A stretch of DNA of 64,000 nucleotides, from contig CBDDRC010000043.1 of NCBI GenBank assembly GCA_965232985.1, positions 1-64,000 on the forward strand, given 5' to 3'. Position numbers and translations under genes: made by a program. Shown here in pieces: positions 25,243 to 32,605 of the stretch. Below the pieces are notes generated by a model that had not been told where the DNA came from, did not search any database, and saw only the letters and a program-made list of their open reading frames with translations. How positions within the stretch are numbered: position 1 is the first letter of the stretch; every line of letters starts with the position of its first letter. The DNA is from JADFDG01 sp965232985. GTDB lineage: Bacteria > Pseudomonadota > Gammaproteobacteria > Pseudomonadales > JADFDG01.

Positions 25243-25623
25243 ATGCAGTCCATCATGCTGAAAGCCAAGCTGCACCGTGCCCGTGTAACGCACTCGGAAT
25301 TGGACTACGAGGGCTCCTGCGCCATTGACGGCGACCTGCTCGATCTCGCGGGCATCCACGAGTATGAGCAAATCCAGATCTACAACATCACCAACGGCGA
25401 GCGGTTCACGACCTACGCCATCCGCGCCGAAAAAGGCTCACGCATGATCTCGGTGAATGGCGCCGCCGCCCACAAGGCAAAGGCCGGCGATCTCGTCATC
25501 ATCTGCGCCTACGCGCAATACACCTCAGCCGAACTGCTCAACTTCAAGCCGCGCATGGTTTATTTTGGCGAAGGCAACGTGGTCTCCCACACCGCCAACG
25601 CCATCCCGGTGCAGGTTGCCTGA
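25243..25623 (+). CDS. panD: Aspartate 1-decarboxylase proenzyme
   Basis: Pyruvoyl enzyme that makes beta-alanine from aspartate for pantothenate. The 126-residue length equals E. coli PanD, and the self-cleavage site is intact at G24-S25 (YEGSCAIDG), producing the pyruvoyl group on S25. The ATG at 25243 is preceded by a near-perfect AGGAGGT; a GTG two codons earlier overlaps that site and is unlikely. A strong terminator follows 25 bases after the stop, closing the pan cluster. Confidence 0.97.
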   Translation: MQSIMLKAKLHRARVTHSELDYEGSCAIDGDLLDLAGIHEYEQIQIYNITNGERFTTYAIRAEKGSRMISVNGAAAHKAKAGDLVIICAYAQYTSAELLNFKPRMVYFGEGNVVSHTANAIPVQVA

Positions 25624-25649
25624 TACCGGCTGCCTGATCACCGTCTGAA

Positions 25650-25676
25650 AACGCCCGCCCTCTGCGGGCGTTTTTA
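25650..25676 (+). terminator. Rho-independent terminator after panD
   Basis: Perfect 8-bp stem ACGCCCGC/GCGGGCGT with a five-base loop, then five T residues (25671-25675). It separates panD from acs. Confidence 0.92.
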
Positions 25677-25831
25677 TTAGCGCCCTCATCGGCAGCAATA
25701 GCAGGCGATTTGTGTCGCCTGTTACAGCCCCTGCCTTGAGCAGCCCTCTTCTTTCAGGGAAAGTATGGCTCCCCGCCGGCCACACTGGCAGCCTTCTCCA
25801 CGATCGACGCGCCCAGCTAAGGAGTCCTGTG

Positions 25832-27769
25832 ATGAGTGAAGTCCACCTGTACCCCGTTCCGGAATCCTTCCAGCGCACCACCTTGATGACGCGTGAGAAG
25901 TACGACCTCTGGTACAAGGAATCCATCGAACATCCGGAGAAATTCTGGGCAGCGCGCGCCACTGAATTCCTCACGTTTTTCAAACCCTGGACTACCGTGG
26001 TCAGCGCCGACTTCCACAAGGCCGAGGCCCGCTGGTTTGCGGGAGCCGAGCTCAACGTCAGTTACAACTGCCTTGATCGGCATCTGGAAAAACGCGCAGA
26101 TCAGGTCGCGATTATTTGGGAAGGCGACGAGCCCGGCGACGACGCAAAGATCACCTACCGTCAGCTGCACGAAAAAGTCTGCCGCCTCGCCAATGTGCTG
26201 AAGGCGCGCGGCGTAAAAAAAGGCGATCGCGTCTGCATCTACATGCCTATGGTGCCGGAAGCAGCCGTCGCCATGCTGGCCTGTACGCGCGTCGGCGCCA
26301 TTCATTCGGTGGTGTTCGGCGGTTTCTCGCCGGAATCACTGAAGGACCGCATCCTTGATGCTGATTGCCGCGTGGTGATTACCGCCGACGAAGGTTTACG
26401 CGGCGGCAAAAAGGTGCCACTGAAAGCCAATACTGACGCGGCGCTGCTGCAATGCCCGGACGTACATACCGTGATCGTACTCAAACGTACCGGCGGCAAC
26501 ATTGCCTGGTACCCGGAACGCGATATCTGGTACCACGAGCACAGCGCACAGGCATCCGTCGTTTGCGCGCCGGAACGCATGCAGGCAGAAGACCCCCTGT
26601 TTATTCTGTATACCTCTGGCTCCACCGGAAAACCCAAGGGCGTTCTGCATACCACCGCCGGCTATTTGCTGCAGGCGACAATGACGTACAAGTACATCTT
26701 CGATTATCACGAGGGTGAAGTTTTCTGGTGTACGGCCGATGTCGGCTGGGTTACCGGCCACTCGTATATCGTCTACGGGCCGCTGGCCAACGGCGCCATC
26801 ACGCTGATGTTTGAAGGCGTGCCAACTTATCCGGATGCCTCACGTTTCTGGCAGGTGATCGACAAATATCAGGTAAATATTTTCTATACCGCACCCACGG
26901 CATTGCGCGCACTGATGGCACTCGGCGATGAGCCGGTGAAAAAAACAAAGCGCTCGTCACTGCGATTGATCGGTTCGGTCGGTGAGCCGATCAATCCGGA
27001 GGCCTGGGAGTGGTATCACCGTGTAGTCGGTGATGGCCGCTGCCCCATTGTCGATACCTGGTGGCAAACGGAAACCGGCAGCGCGATGATCGCACCGCTG
27101 CCGGGGGCCTTCACGCTGAAGCCCGGCTCGGCTACGCTGCCGTTTTTCGGCGTCAAACCCGAACTGGTCGACGGCGAAGGCAATATTTTGCACGGTGCAG
27201 TCAGCGGCAATCTGGTCATTACCGCCAGTTGGCCGGGACAAATCCGCAGTGTGTACGGCGATCACCAACGCTGCATCGACACCTATTTCTCCACCTACAA
27301 GGGGAAATATTTCACCGGCGACGGAGCCCGCCGCGACGAAGACGGTTACTGGTGGATCACCGGCCGGGTCGATGATGTGTTGAATGTCTCCGGTCATCGC
27401 CTAGGCACGGCGGAAGTGGAAAGTGCGCTGGTACTGCATCCCAATGTCGCCGAGGCCGCCGTCGTCGGCTACCCGCACAACATCAAAGGCCAGGGAATCT
27501 ACTGTTATGTCACCCTGATGAAAGGCGTTGTCGTTACAGATGAATTGCGCAAGGAGCTTGCCGCGTTCGTGGCGAAGGAAATCGGTGCCATCGCCAGACC
27601 CGACATCATCCAGTTTGCACCCGGCCTGCCAAAAACGCGTTCCGGAAAAATAATGCGGCGAATCCTGCGCAAGATCGCCGCCAATGAAATTGATGCGCTG
27701 GGCGACACGTCCACACTGGCAGACCCGTCGGTGGTCAGTGACCTGATCGAGCAGCGGCTGAACAAGTGA
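25832..27769 (+). CDS. acsA: Acetyl-CoA synthetase
   Basis: Activates acetate to acetyl-CoA through acetyl-AMP. The 645-residue protein has the adenylate-forming signature LYTSGSTGKPKG, the hinge/adenylate region YWWITGRVDDVLNVSGHRLGTAE and the C-terminal regulatory lysine motif PKTRSGKIMRR, whose lysine is normally controlled by acetylation. The ATG at 25832 follows AAGGAG; the frame is open 40 codons further upstream without homology. In Pseudomonas acsA also follows the pan genes. Acetate use is commonly under carbon-catabolite control, which fits the nearby cbrAB-crcZ locus. Confidence 0.96.
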   Translation: MSEVHLYPVPESFQRTTLMTREKYDLWYKESIEHPEKFWAARATEFLTFFKPWTTVVSADFHKAEARWFAGAELNVSYNCLDRHLEKRADQVAIIWEGDEPGDDAKITYRQLHEKVCRLANVLKARGVKKGDRVCIYMPMVPEAAVAMLACTRVGAIHSVVFGGFSPESLKDRILDADCRVVITADEGLRGGKKVPLKANTDAALLQCPDVHTVIVLKRTGGNIAWYPERDIWYHEHSAQASVVCAPERMQAEDPLFILYTSGSTGKPKGVLHTTAGYLLQATMTYKYIFDYHEGEVFWCTADVGWVTGHSYIVYGPLANGAITLMFEGVPTYPDASRFWQVIDKYQVNIFYTAPTALRALMALGDEPVKKTKRSSLRLIGSVGEPINPEAWEWYHRVVGDGRCPIVDTWWQTETGSAMIAPLPGAFTLKPGSATLPFFGVKPELVDGEGNILHGAVSGNLVITASWPGQIRSVYGDHQRCIDTYFSTYKGKYFTGDGARRDEDGYWWITGRVDDVLNVSGHRLGTAEVESALVLHPNVAEAAVVGYPHNIKGQGIYCYVTLMKGVVVTDELRKELAAFVAKEIGAIARPDIIQFAPGLPKTRSGKIMRRILRKIAANEIDALGDTSTLADPSVVSDLIEQRLNK

Positions 27770-27779
27770 GGATCAGACC

Positions 27780-28469
27780 ATGAAGCAACTATTTGCCGTC
27801 GCGCTCATTCTCGGCGCGAGCATGGGCGCCAGCGCCGAGCCACTGAACTACGACGTCGTCAATCTGCAGGCCGATGCCCGTACCGAAGTGGCGAACGATC
27901 TGCTTACAGCGACACTGTTCATTGAGACAAGCAATGCGAATGCCGCCACGCTCGCTGCCGAGGTAAACCACACGTTGAATCAGGGCGTCCGGCTCGTGCA
28001 CGAATTCCCCGGTGTGAAGATCGAAAGCGGAGCACAGTCAACCTGGCCAATTTATGATGTCAAAAACAAACTGACCGGCTGGCGTACCCGCGCCGAACTG
28101 CGGGTCGAAAGCAAGGATTTCGAGGCCGCCTCCCGGGCCATTGCAAAAATTACCGGCAGCATGCAGCTCGCCGGTATCGGTTTCGTGCCGTCACCAGACA
28201 CGATAACCGCCACCGAGAATCGTCTGATTGATGCCGCACTCAAGGCATTCCGTACCCGCGCCGACATCATCACCAAATCGATGGGCGCGCGAACATGGAA
28301 ATCAGTCAATCTCAATATCAACACAGGCGGCGGCGGGCCGATGCCCATGCCGAAGTATCGCGCGGCATCTATGGCGATGGCTGTTGATGCGGTGCCGGCA
28401 CAGGAGCTTGCGGCCGGCAACAGTGAAATCACGGTGTCGGTGAACGGGGCAATCCAGTTGCAGCCTTGA
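27780..28469 (+). CDS. SIMPL-domain periplasmic protein (DUF541)
   Basis: A 229-residue protein of the SIMPL/DUF541 (YggE-like) family, some members of which protect against oxidative stress; its molecular role is unknown. An N-terminal signal peptide is clear (hydrophobic core about 3-16, probable cleavage after ASA at residue 19). The mature part has the family's YDVVNLQADARTEV start and a C-terminal AGNSEITVSVNGAIQL. It begins 10 bases after acsA and is probably co-transcribed. A glycine/methionine/proline-rich insert (GGGGPMPMPKY) lies near residues 178-190. Confidence 0.85.
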   Translation: MKQLFAVALILGASMGASAEPLNYDVVNLQADARTEVANDLLTATLFIETSNANAATLAAEVNHTLNQGVRLVHEFPGVKIESGAQSTWPIYDVKNKLTGWRTRAELRVESKDFEAASRAIAKITGSMQLAGIGFVPSPDTITATENRLIDAALKAFRTRADIITKSMGARTWKSVNLNINTGGGGPMPMPKYRAASMAMAVDAVPAQELAAGNSEITVSVNGAIQLQP

Positions 28470-28518
28470 GGGTTGCCGGCAACGCGCCATCGGCAGCGTG
28501 CAGGCAAAACGCGCGGGC

Positions 28519-28543
28519 AAAAAAGGGGCCTTGCGGCCCCTTT
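28519..28543. terminator. Bidirectional terminator between SIMPL gene and pnp
   Basis: Perfect stem AAAGGGGCC/GGCCCCTTT with a TTGC loop, flanked by A-rich sequence on the left and T-rich on the right. On the minus strand it ends in a run of six T residues and closes the rpsO-pnp operon; on the plus strand it can end acsA and the SIMPL gene. Confidence 0.85.
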
Positions 28544-28579
28544 CCATCACCCAATACCAGCAAGAAAAAGCGCCGGAGC

Positions 28580-30670
28580 TTATGCCTCCTTCGCTTCCTT
28601 CATCGACAGTTTGATGCGGCCGCGGTTGTCCACGTCCAGTACCTTTACTTTCACCATCTGGCCTTCCGAGAGAAAATCGGTAACGGCATTGACCCGCTCG
28701 TCGGAAATCTGCGAGATGTGCAGCAAGCCATCAACGCCCGGCATGATCTGCACGAAAGCGCCGAAATCGACAATCCGCACCACCTTGCCTTCGTAGATCG
28801 CGCCGATCTCGGCTTCCGCCGTCACGCCTTCAACGCGCTTGACCGCAGCATCGGCTGATTCTTTGGTCTCGCCGTAAATGCGCACGGTGCCATCGTCGTT
28901 GATATCGATGGTGGCGCCGGTTTCTTCGCAGATTGCGCGGATGGTCGCACCACCCTTGCCAATCACATCGCGAATCTTGTCGGGATTGATCTTCATCTGC
29001 ACGAAGGTGGGTGCGTTGGCACTCAGTTCGGCGCGCGGGCTCGCCAGCACTTTGTTCATCTCGCCCAGAATGTGGATCCGACCTTCGCGTGCCTGGTTGA
29101 GCGCAACTTCCATGATCTCTTCGGTGATGCCGGTGATCTTGATGTCCATCTGCAGGGCGGTAACGCCCCGGGTGGTGCCGGCCACCTTGAAGTCCATGTC
29201 GCCGAGGTGATCTTCATCACCGAGAATGTCGGAGAGTACCGCGAAGCGCTCGCCTTCCTTCACCAGGCCCATGGCAATGCCGGCTACCGGTGCCTTCAGC
29301 GGCACACCCGCATCCATCAGCGCCAGCGATGAACCGCAGATCGACGCCATCGAGGACGAACCGTTCGACTCGGTGATCTCGGATACCACGCGGATAGCGT
29401 ACGGAAAGACATCTTCAGCCGGCAGCACAGCGGCAACACCGCGCCGGGCGAGACGACCATGACCGATTTCGCGACGCTTCGGCGTGCCGACGCGGCCGGT
29501 TTCGCCTACCGAGTACGGGGGGAAGTTGTAATGCAGCATGAAGCGATCGTTACGCGTGCCGGCAAGCCCTTCGATCATCTGCGCATCACGCATCGAACCG
29601 AGCGTGGCAACAACGATGGCCTGCGTTTCACCGCGGGTGAATATCGCCGAGCCGTGCGCCCTGCCAAGCGAGCCGGCCTCAATGAAGATGCGGCGAACGG
29701 TCTTGCTGTCACGGCCGTCGATACGCGGCTTGGCGTCGAGAATGTTACGGCGAACCATGGTGTATTCCAGGTTGCCAAACACCTCCTTCACTTCGTCGGC
29801 CTTCGGTTTGCCTTCTTCCTCACCGGAGAACTGCGCGATAGCCTGCGTACGCAATACGCCGAGGGTTTCGTAGCGCTTCTGCTTGTCGGTGATCAGGTAC
29901 GCAGCAGAAATCGCGGCGGCAAAATTGGAATCAATCTGGGCCTTCAGCGTTTCGTTTTCTGCCGGCGCCTGCCAGTTCCACTTCGGTCTGGCGGCCTGGG
30001 CGGCCAGCTCATTGATCGCCTTGATCGCGACCTGCATTTCCGTATGACCGAACAGCACGGCGCCAAGCATTTCGTCTTCGCTCAGCTCTTTGGCTTCCGA
30101 TTCAACCATCAGTACTGCGTCGGCAGTGCCGGCAACGACAAGGTCAAGATCGGATTCAGCCAGTTGCGTGTATGTCGGGTTGAGGATGTACTCACCGTTG
30201 CGGTAACCAACGCGCGCGGCACCGATCGGGCCCTGGAAAGGGATGCCGGCCAGCGTCAGCGCCGCAGAGGCGCCCAGCAACGCAGCGATATCCGGGTCGT
30301 TGTCCTTGTCGGCAGACATCACCGTGGCGATAACCTGGACTTCATTCTTGAAGCCCTCCGGGAACAGCGGGCGAATCGGGCGATCAATCAAACGGGAGGT
30401 GAGCGTTTCCTTCTCGGTCGGACGCCCTTCGCGCTTGAAGAAACCGCCCGGAATACGGCCGGCCGCGTAGGTACGCTCCTGGTAGTCGACAGTCAGCGGA
30501 AAGAAATCCTGGCCGGGCTTCGCTTCCTTCTTCGCCACGACCGTCACCAGCACGGTGGTATCACCGATGGTGGTCATCACCGCCGCCGTTGCCTGGCGGG
30601 CGATATAACCGGTTTCCAGGACGACTTTTTGTGCGCCGTACTGAAACTCCTTGCGGACTTTGTTGAACAT
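28580..30670 (-). CDS. pnp: Polyribonucleotide nucleotidyltransferase (PNPase)
   Basis: Phosphorolytic 3'-5' exoribonuclease of the RNA degradosome. The 696-residue protein has two RNase PH domains (about 1-220 and 310-545), a KH domain (GKGGATIRAICEETGATIDI, about 560-610) and a C-terminal S1 domain (GAIYEGKVVRIVDFGAFVQI, about 620-690). The ATG at 30670 is preceded by AAGGAAG; the frame runs 15 codons upstream without homology. It follows rpsO across a 156-base gap holding two hairpins, comparable to the E. coli rpsO-pnp junction where RNase III and PNPase self-regulation act. Confidence 0.97.
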   Translation of the reverse strand: MFNKVRKEFQYGAQKVVLETGYIARQATAAVMTTIGDTTVLVTVVAKKEAKPGQDFFPLTVDYQERTYAAGRIPGGFFKREGRPTEKETLTSRLIDRPIRPLFPEGFKNEVQVIATVMSADKDNDPDIAALLGASAALTLAGIPFQGPIGAARVGYRNGEYILNPTYTQLAESDLDLVVAGTADAVLMVESEAKELSEDEMLGAVLFGHTEMQVAIKAINELAAQAARPKWNWQAPAENETLKAQIDSNFAAAISAAYLITDKQKRYETLGVLRTQAIAQFSGEEEGKPKADEVKEVFGNLEYTMVRRNILDAKPRIDGRDSKTVRRIFIEAGSLGRAHGSAIFTRGETQAIVVATLGSMRDAQMIEGLAGTRNDRFMLHYNFPPYSVGETGRVGTPKRREIGHGRLARRGVAAVLPAEDVFPYAIRVVSEITESNGSSSMASICGSSLALMDAGVPLKAPVAGIAMGLVKEGERFAVLSDILGDEDHLGDMDFKVAGTTRGVTALQMDIKITGITEEIMEVALNQAREGRIHILGEMNKVLASPRAELSANAPTFVQMKINPDKIRDVIGKGGATIRAICEETGATIDINDDGTVRIYGETKESADAAVKRVEGVTAEAEIGAIYEGKVVRIVDFGAFVQIMPGVDGLLHISQISDERVNAVTDFLSEGQMVKVKVLDVDNRGRIKLSMKEAKEA

Positions 30671-30739
30671 TGCTTTTTCTTCCTTCATTTCACTTTTGGG
30701 ATATCGTGGTGACAATCACGGCGTCAGGCGACAGACAGA

Positions 30740-30790
30740 AAAGAAAAAGGGCGCGGGCTTTTCCACAGGTTGGAAAAGCGCTCGCGCCCT
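30740..30790 (-). terminator. Hairpin terminator/attenuator between rpsO and pnp
   Basis: On the minus strand a long imperfect hairpin, AGGGCGCGAGCGCTTTTCC pairing with GGAAAAGCCCGCGCCCT, ends in a T-rich run (TTTTTCTTTTC). It would end most rpsO transcripts, leaving some readthrough into pnp, and could also be an RNase III substrate. Confidence 0.8.
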
Positions 30791-30803
30791 GATCCTGTCG
30801 CTA

Positions 30804-30823
30804 CTGCGTTCGAGCGAACGCAG
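30804..30823 (-). other. Perfect 20-base palindromic hairpin after rpsO
   Basis: CTGCGTTCG, two bases, CGAACGCAG, starting only three bases after the rpsO stop codon. There is no T tract here, so it is more likely a 3'-end protecting stem or processing signal than a terminator. Confidence 0.6.
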
Positions 30824-30826
30824 TCC

Positions 30827-31096
30827 TCAACGGCGCAAGCCGAGCGTCTGGATGAGTTTCTGGTAACTGGCCTCGTCGGTGCGCGCCAGATAATCAAGCA
30901 GCTTGCGGCGCTGGTTGACCATGCGGATCAGACCACGACGTGAGTGGTGATCCTTGACGTGATCCTTGAAGTGACCCTGGAGGTGGTCGATTTGCGCTGA
31001 CAGCAGCGCAACCTGCACTTCCGGTGACCCAGTGTCGCCGTCCTTGCGTTGAAACTGCTGGACGACCTTTGCTTTTGCTTCTGCAGTAAGAGACAT
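30827..31096 (-). CDS. rpsO: 30S ribosomal protein S15
   Basis: Binds the central domain of 16S rRNA early in 30S assembly. The 89-residue length and sequence (DTGSPEVQVALLSAQI, HLQGHFKDH, DHHSRRGLIRMV, ending QTLGLRR) match E. coli S15. The ATG at 31096 (MSLTAEAK) is the family start; it is preceded by GGAG and a short AACAACA stretch. It lies 70 bases after truB and upstream of pnp, the order conserved in gammaproteobacteria. Confidence 0.98.
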   Translation of the reverse strand: MSLTAEAKAKVVQQFQRKDGDTGSPEVQVALLSAQIDHLQGHFKDHVKDHHSRRGLIRMVNQRRKLLDYLARTDEASYQKLIQTLGLRR

Positions 31097-31166
31097 GTTG
31101 TTGCTCCGTCGATGCACATGTTTTAAACCGTACTGCCGCGCATCACTGCAGCAGCCGGCACTTTTG

Positions 31167-32117
31167 TTACCCGGTATTCACCAAACGACGGGGCGCTACG
31201 TGTCCGTCGTCACTGATTTCACCAACTCCGAGGAAAATCCTGCGCCCCTCACCTGAATTCTCATACATGGCCACTTTCGTGCCCGGAGAAATGACCGGCT
31301 CTCCCGCCCGGACCGCCTGACCGCGGCGCATATAGTACGCGCTTTCCGGTGACAGCGTGACTGCCGGCCATCCATCCAGGGCCGCTTCGGGCGCCAGCAA
31401 CAACCGGTCCAACCCCTCTTCGCCCGCTGCCCCGGCCACCCGCTCCACATCTGCGAGGGTTATCGCCTGCGCCAACGTGAATTGGCCGGCTGCCAACCGC
31501 CGCAACGCCGTCACATGCGCACCACAGCCGAGCGCCTGGCCAATGTCCTCGGCCAGACTGCGGATATAGGTGCCCTTGCTGACGTGCGCCTCGATGGTGA
31601 ATGTCGGCGCATCGAACGCCTCAAGAACCAGCCGACTCACATGCACCCTGCGCGCCTCACGCGCAACCGTCACACCCTGTCGCGCCAGCTCATACAGTGG
31701 CCGGCCATTTTGCTTCAGCGCCGAAAACATCGAGGGCACCTGCGATATCTCGCCGGTAAATTGTCTTAACAGCACTTCAAATGCCACCCGCTCGATCGCC
31801 GGCACCGGATGCTCGGCGATCACCTTGCCGTCGGCATCACCGCTGTCTGTGACGATGCCCAGGCGCGCTGTGGCGCGATAAACCTTGTCGGCATCAAGCA
31901 GGTATTGCGAAAACTTGGTGGCCTCCCCGAAGCACAGCGGCAACACGCCGGTGGCAAGTGGATCGAGGCTACCGGTATGCCCGGCCTTTGCGGCACCGAA
32001 CAACCACTTGACGCGTTGCAGCGCTGCATTGGAGGTCATGCCCGCAGGCTTATCCAATACCAGCACGCCATTTACCGGACGACGGCGGCGACGCGGTTGA
32101 GCGTCAGTCGTCACCAT
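31167..32117 (-). CDS. truB: tRNA pseudouridine(55) synthase
   Basis: Makes pseudouridine 55 in the T loop of all tRNAs. The 316-residue protein has the catalytic aspartate D52 in GHTGSLDPLATG, the KVYRATARLG and KGTYIRSLAEDIG motifs, and a C-terminal PUA domain (about 250-316). The ATG at 32117 overlaps the end of rbfA by 14 bases. The N terminus is unusually basic (PRRRRRP at residues 8-14). Confidence 0.96.
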   Translation of the reverse strand: MVTTDAQPRRRRRPVNGVLVLDKPAGMTSNAALQRVKWLFGAAKAGHTGSLDPLATGVLPLCFGEATKFSQYLLDADKVYRATARLGIVTDSGDADGKVIAEHPVPAIERVAFEVLLRQFTGEISQVPSMFSALKQNGRPLYELARQGVTVAREARRVHVSRLVLEAFDAPTFTIEAHVSKGTYIRSLAEDIGQALGCGAHVTALRRLAAGQFTLAQAITLADVERVAGAAGEEGLDRLLLAPEAALDGWPAVTLSPESAYYMRRGQAVRAGEPVISPGTKVAMYENSGEGRRIFLGVGEISDDGHVAPRRLVNTG

Positions 32118-32553
32118 CGTAAACCGGTTTTGTCTTGGCCGATTCCGTGCTGTCGACGGCATCGTCATCATGCCGCGCAACGATCTGACGATCCTCCGCG
32201 CGCGCCTTGTCGATCAGCTCTGACATGGCAATGCCACGGGATGGCGCCTCATCGAAGCGAAACCGCAGGTGCGGCGTCATCCGGAATTTGATCGCACGGC
32301 CGATCTGCGTCCGCAGAAAACCCGCCGCGCTGTCCAATGCCTTCTGTGAATTTTCCGGCTCACCCTTGAGTACGGTGTACCAGACATCGGCGTAGGAAAG
32401 GTCTTTCGCCACCTCAACACTGGTGATCGTGACCATGCCAAGCCGCGGATCCTTGACCTCAAACTGCAGCAACCGCGCGAGCTCTCTTTGCACCTCGTCG
32501 CCGACGCGTTGCGGGCGACTGGAACCGGGGCGCTGGAGGAAGTCGTGGGTCAT
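32104..32553 (-). CDS. rbfA: 30S ribosome-binding factor A
   Basis: Assists late 30S maturation by binding near the 16S 5' helix and is needed at low temperature. The 149-residue protein has the KH-like core (RPQRVGDEVQRELARLLQ, VTITSVEVAKDLSYADVWYTVL, MTPHLRFRFDEA). The C terminus carries an acidic tail (HDDDAVDSTESAKTKPVYDGDD) longer than in E. coli. The ATG is at 32553, 52 bases after infB, and the stop overlaps truB. Confidence 0.96.
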   Translation of the reverse strand: MTHDFLQRPGSSRPQRVGDEVQRELARLLQFEVKDPRLGMVTITSVEVAKDLSYADVWYTVLKGEPENSQKALDSAAGFLRTQIGRAIKFRMTPHLRFRFDEAPSRGIAMSELIDKARAEDRQIVARHDDDAVDSTESAKTKPVYDGDD

Positions 32554-32605
32554 GATTCAACTCGCGGATCAGCTCGAAGAAATGGCATGCATGACATCGC
32601 CGCCA

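Noticed and set aside
29459..30712. A 417-codon plus-strand frame opposite pnp
   Set aside because: Shadow of pnp; no ribosome site and no family resemblance.
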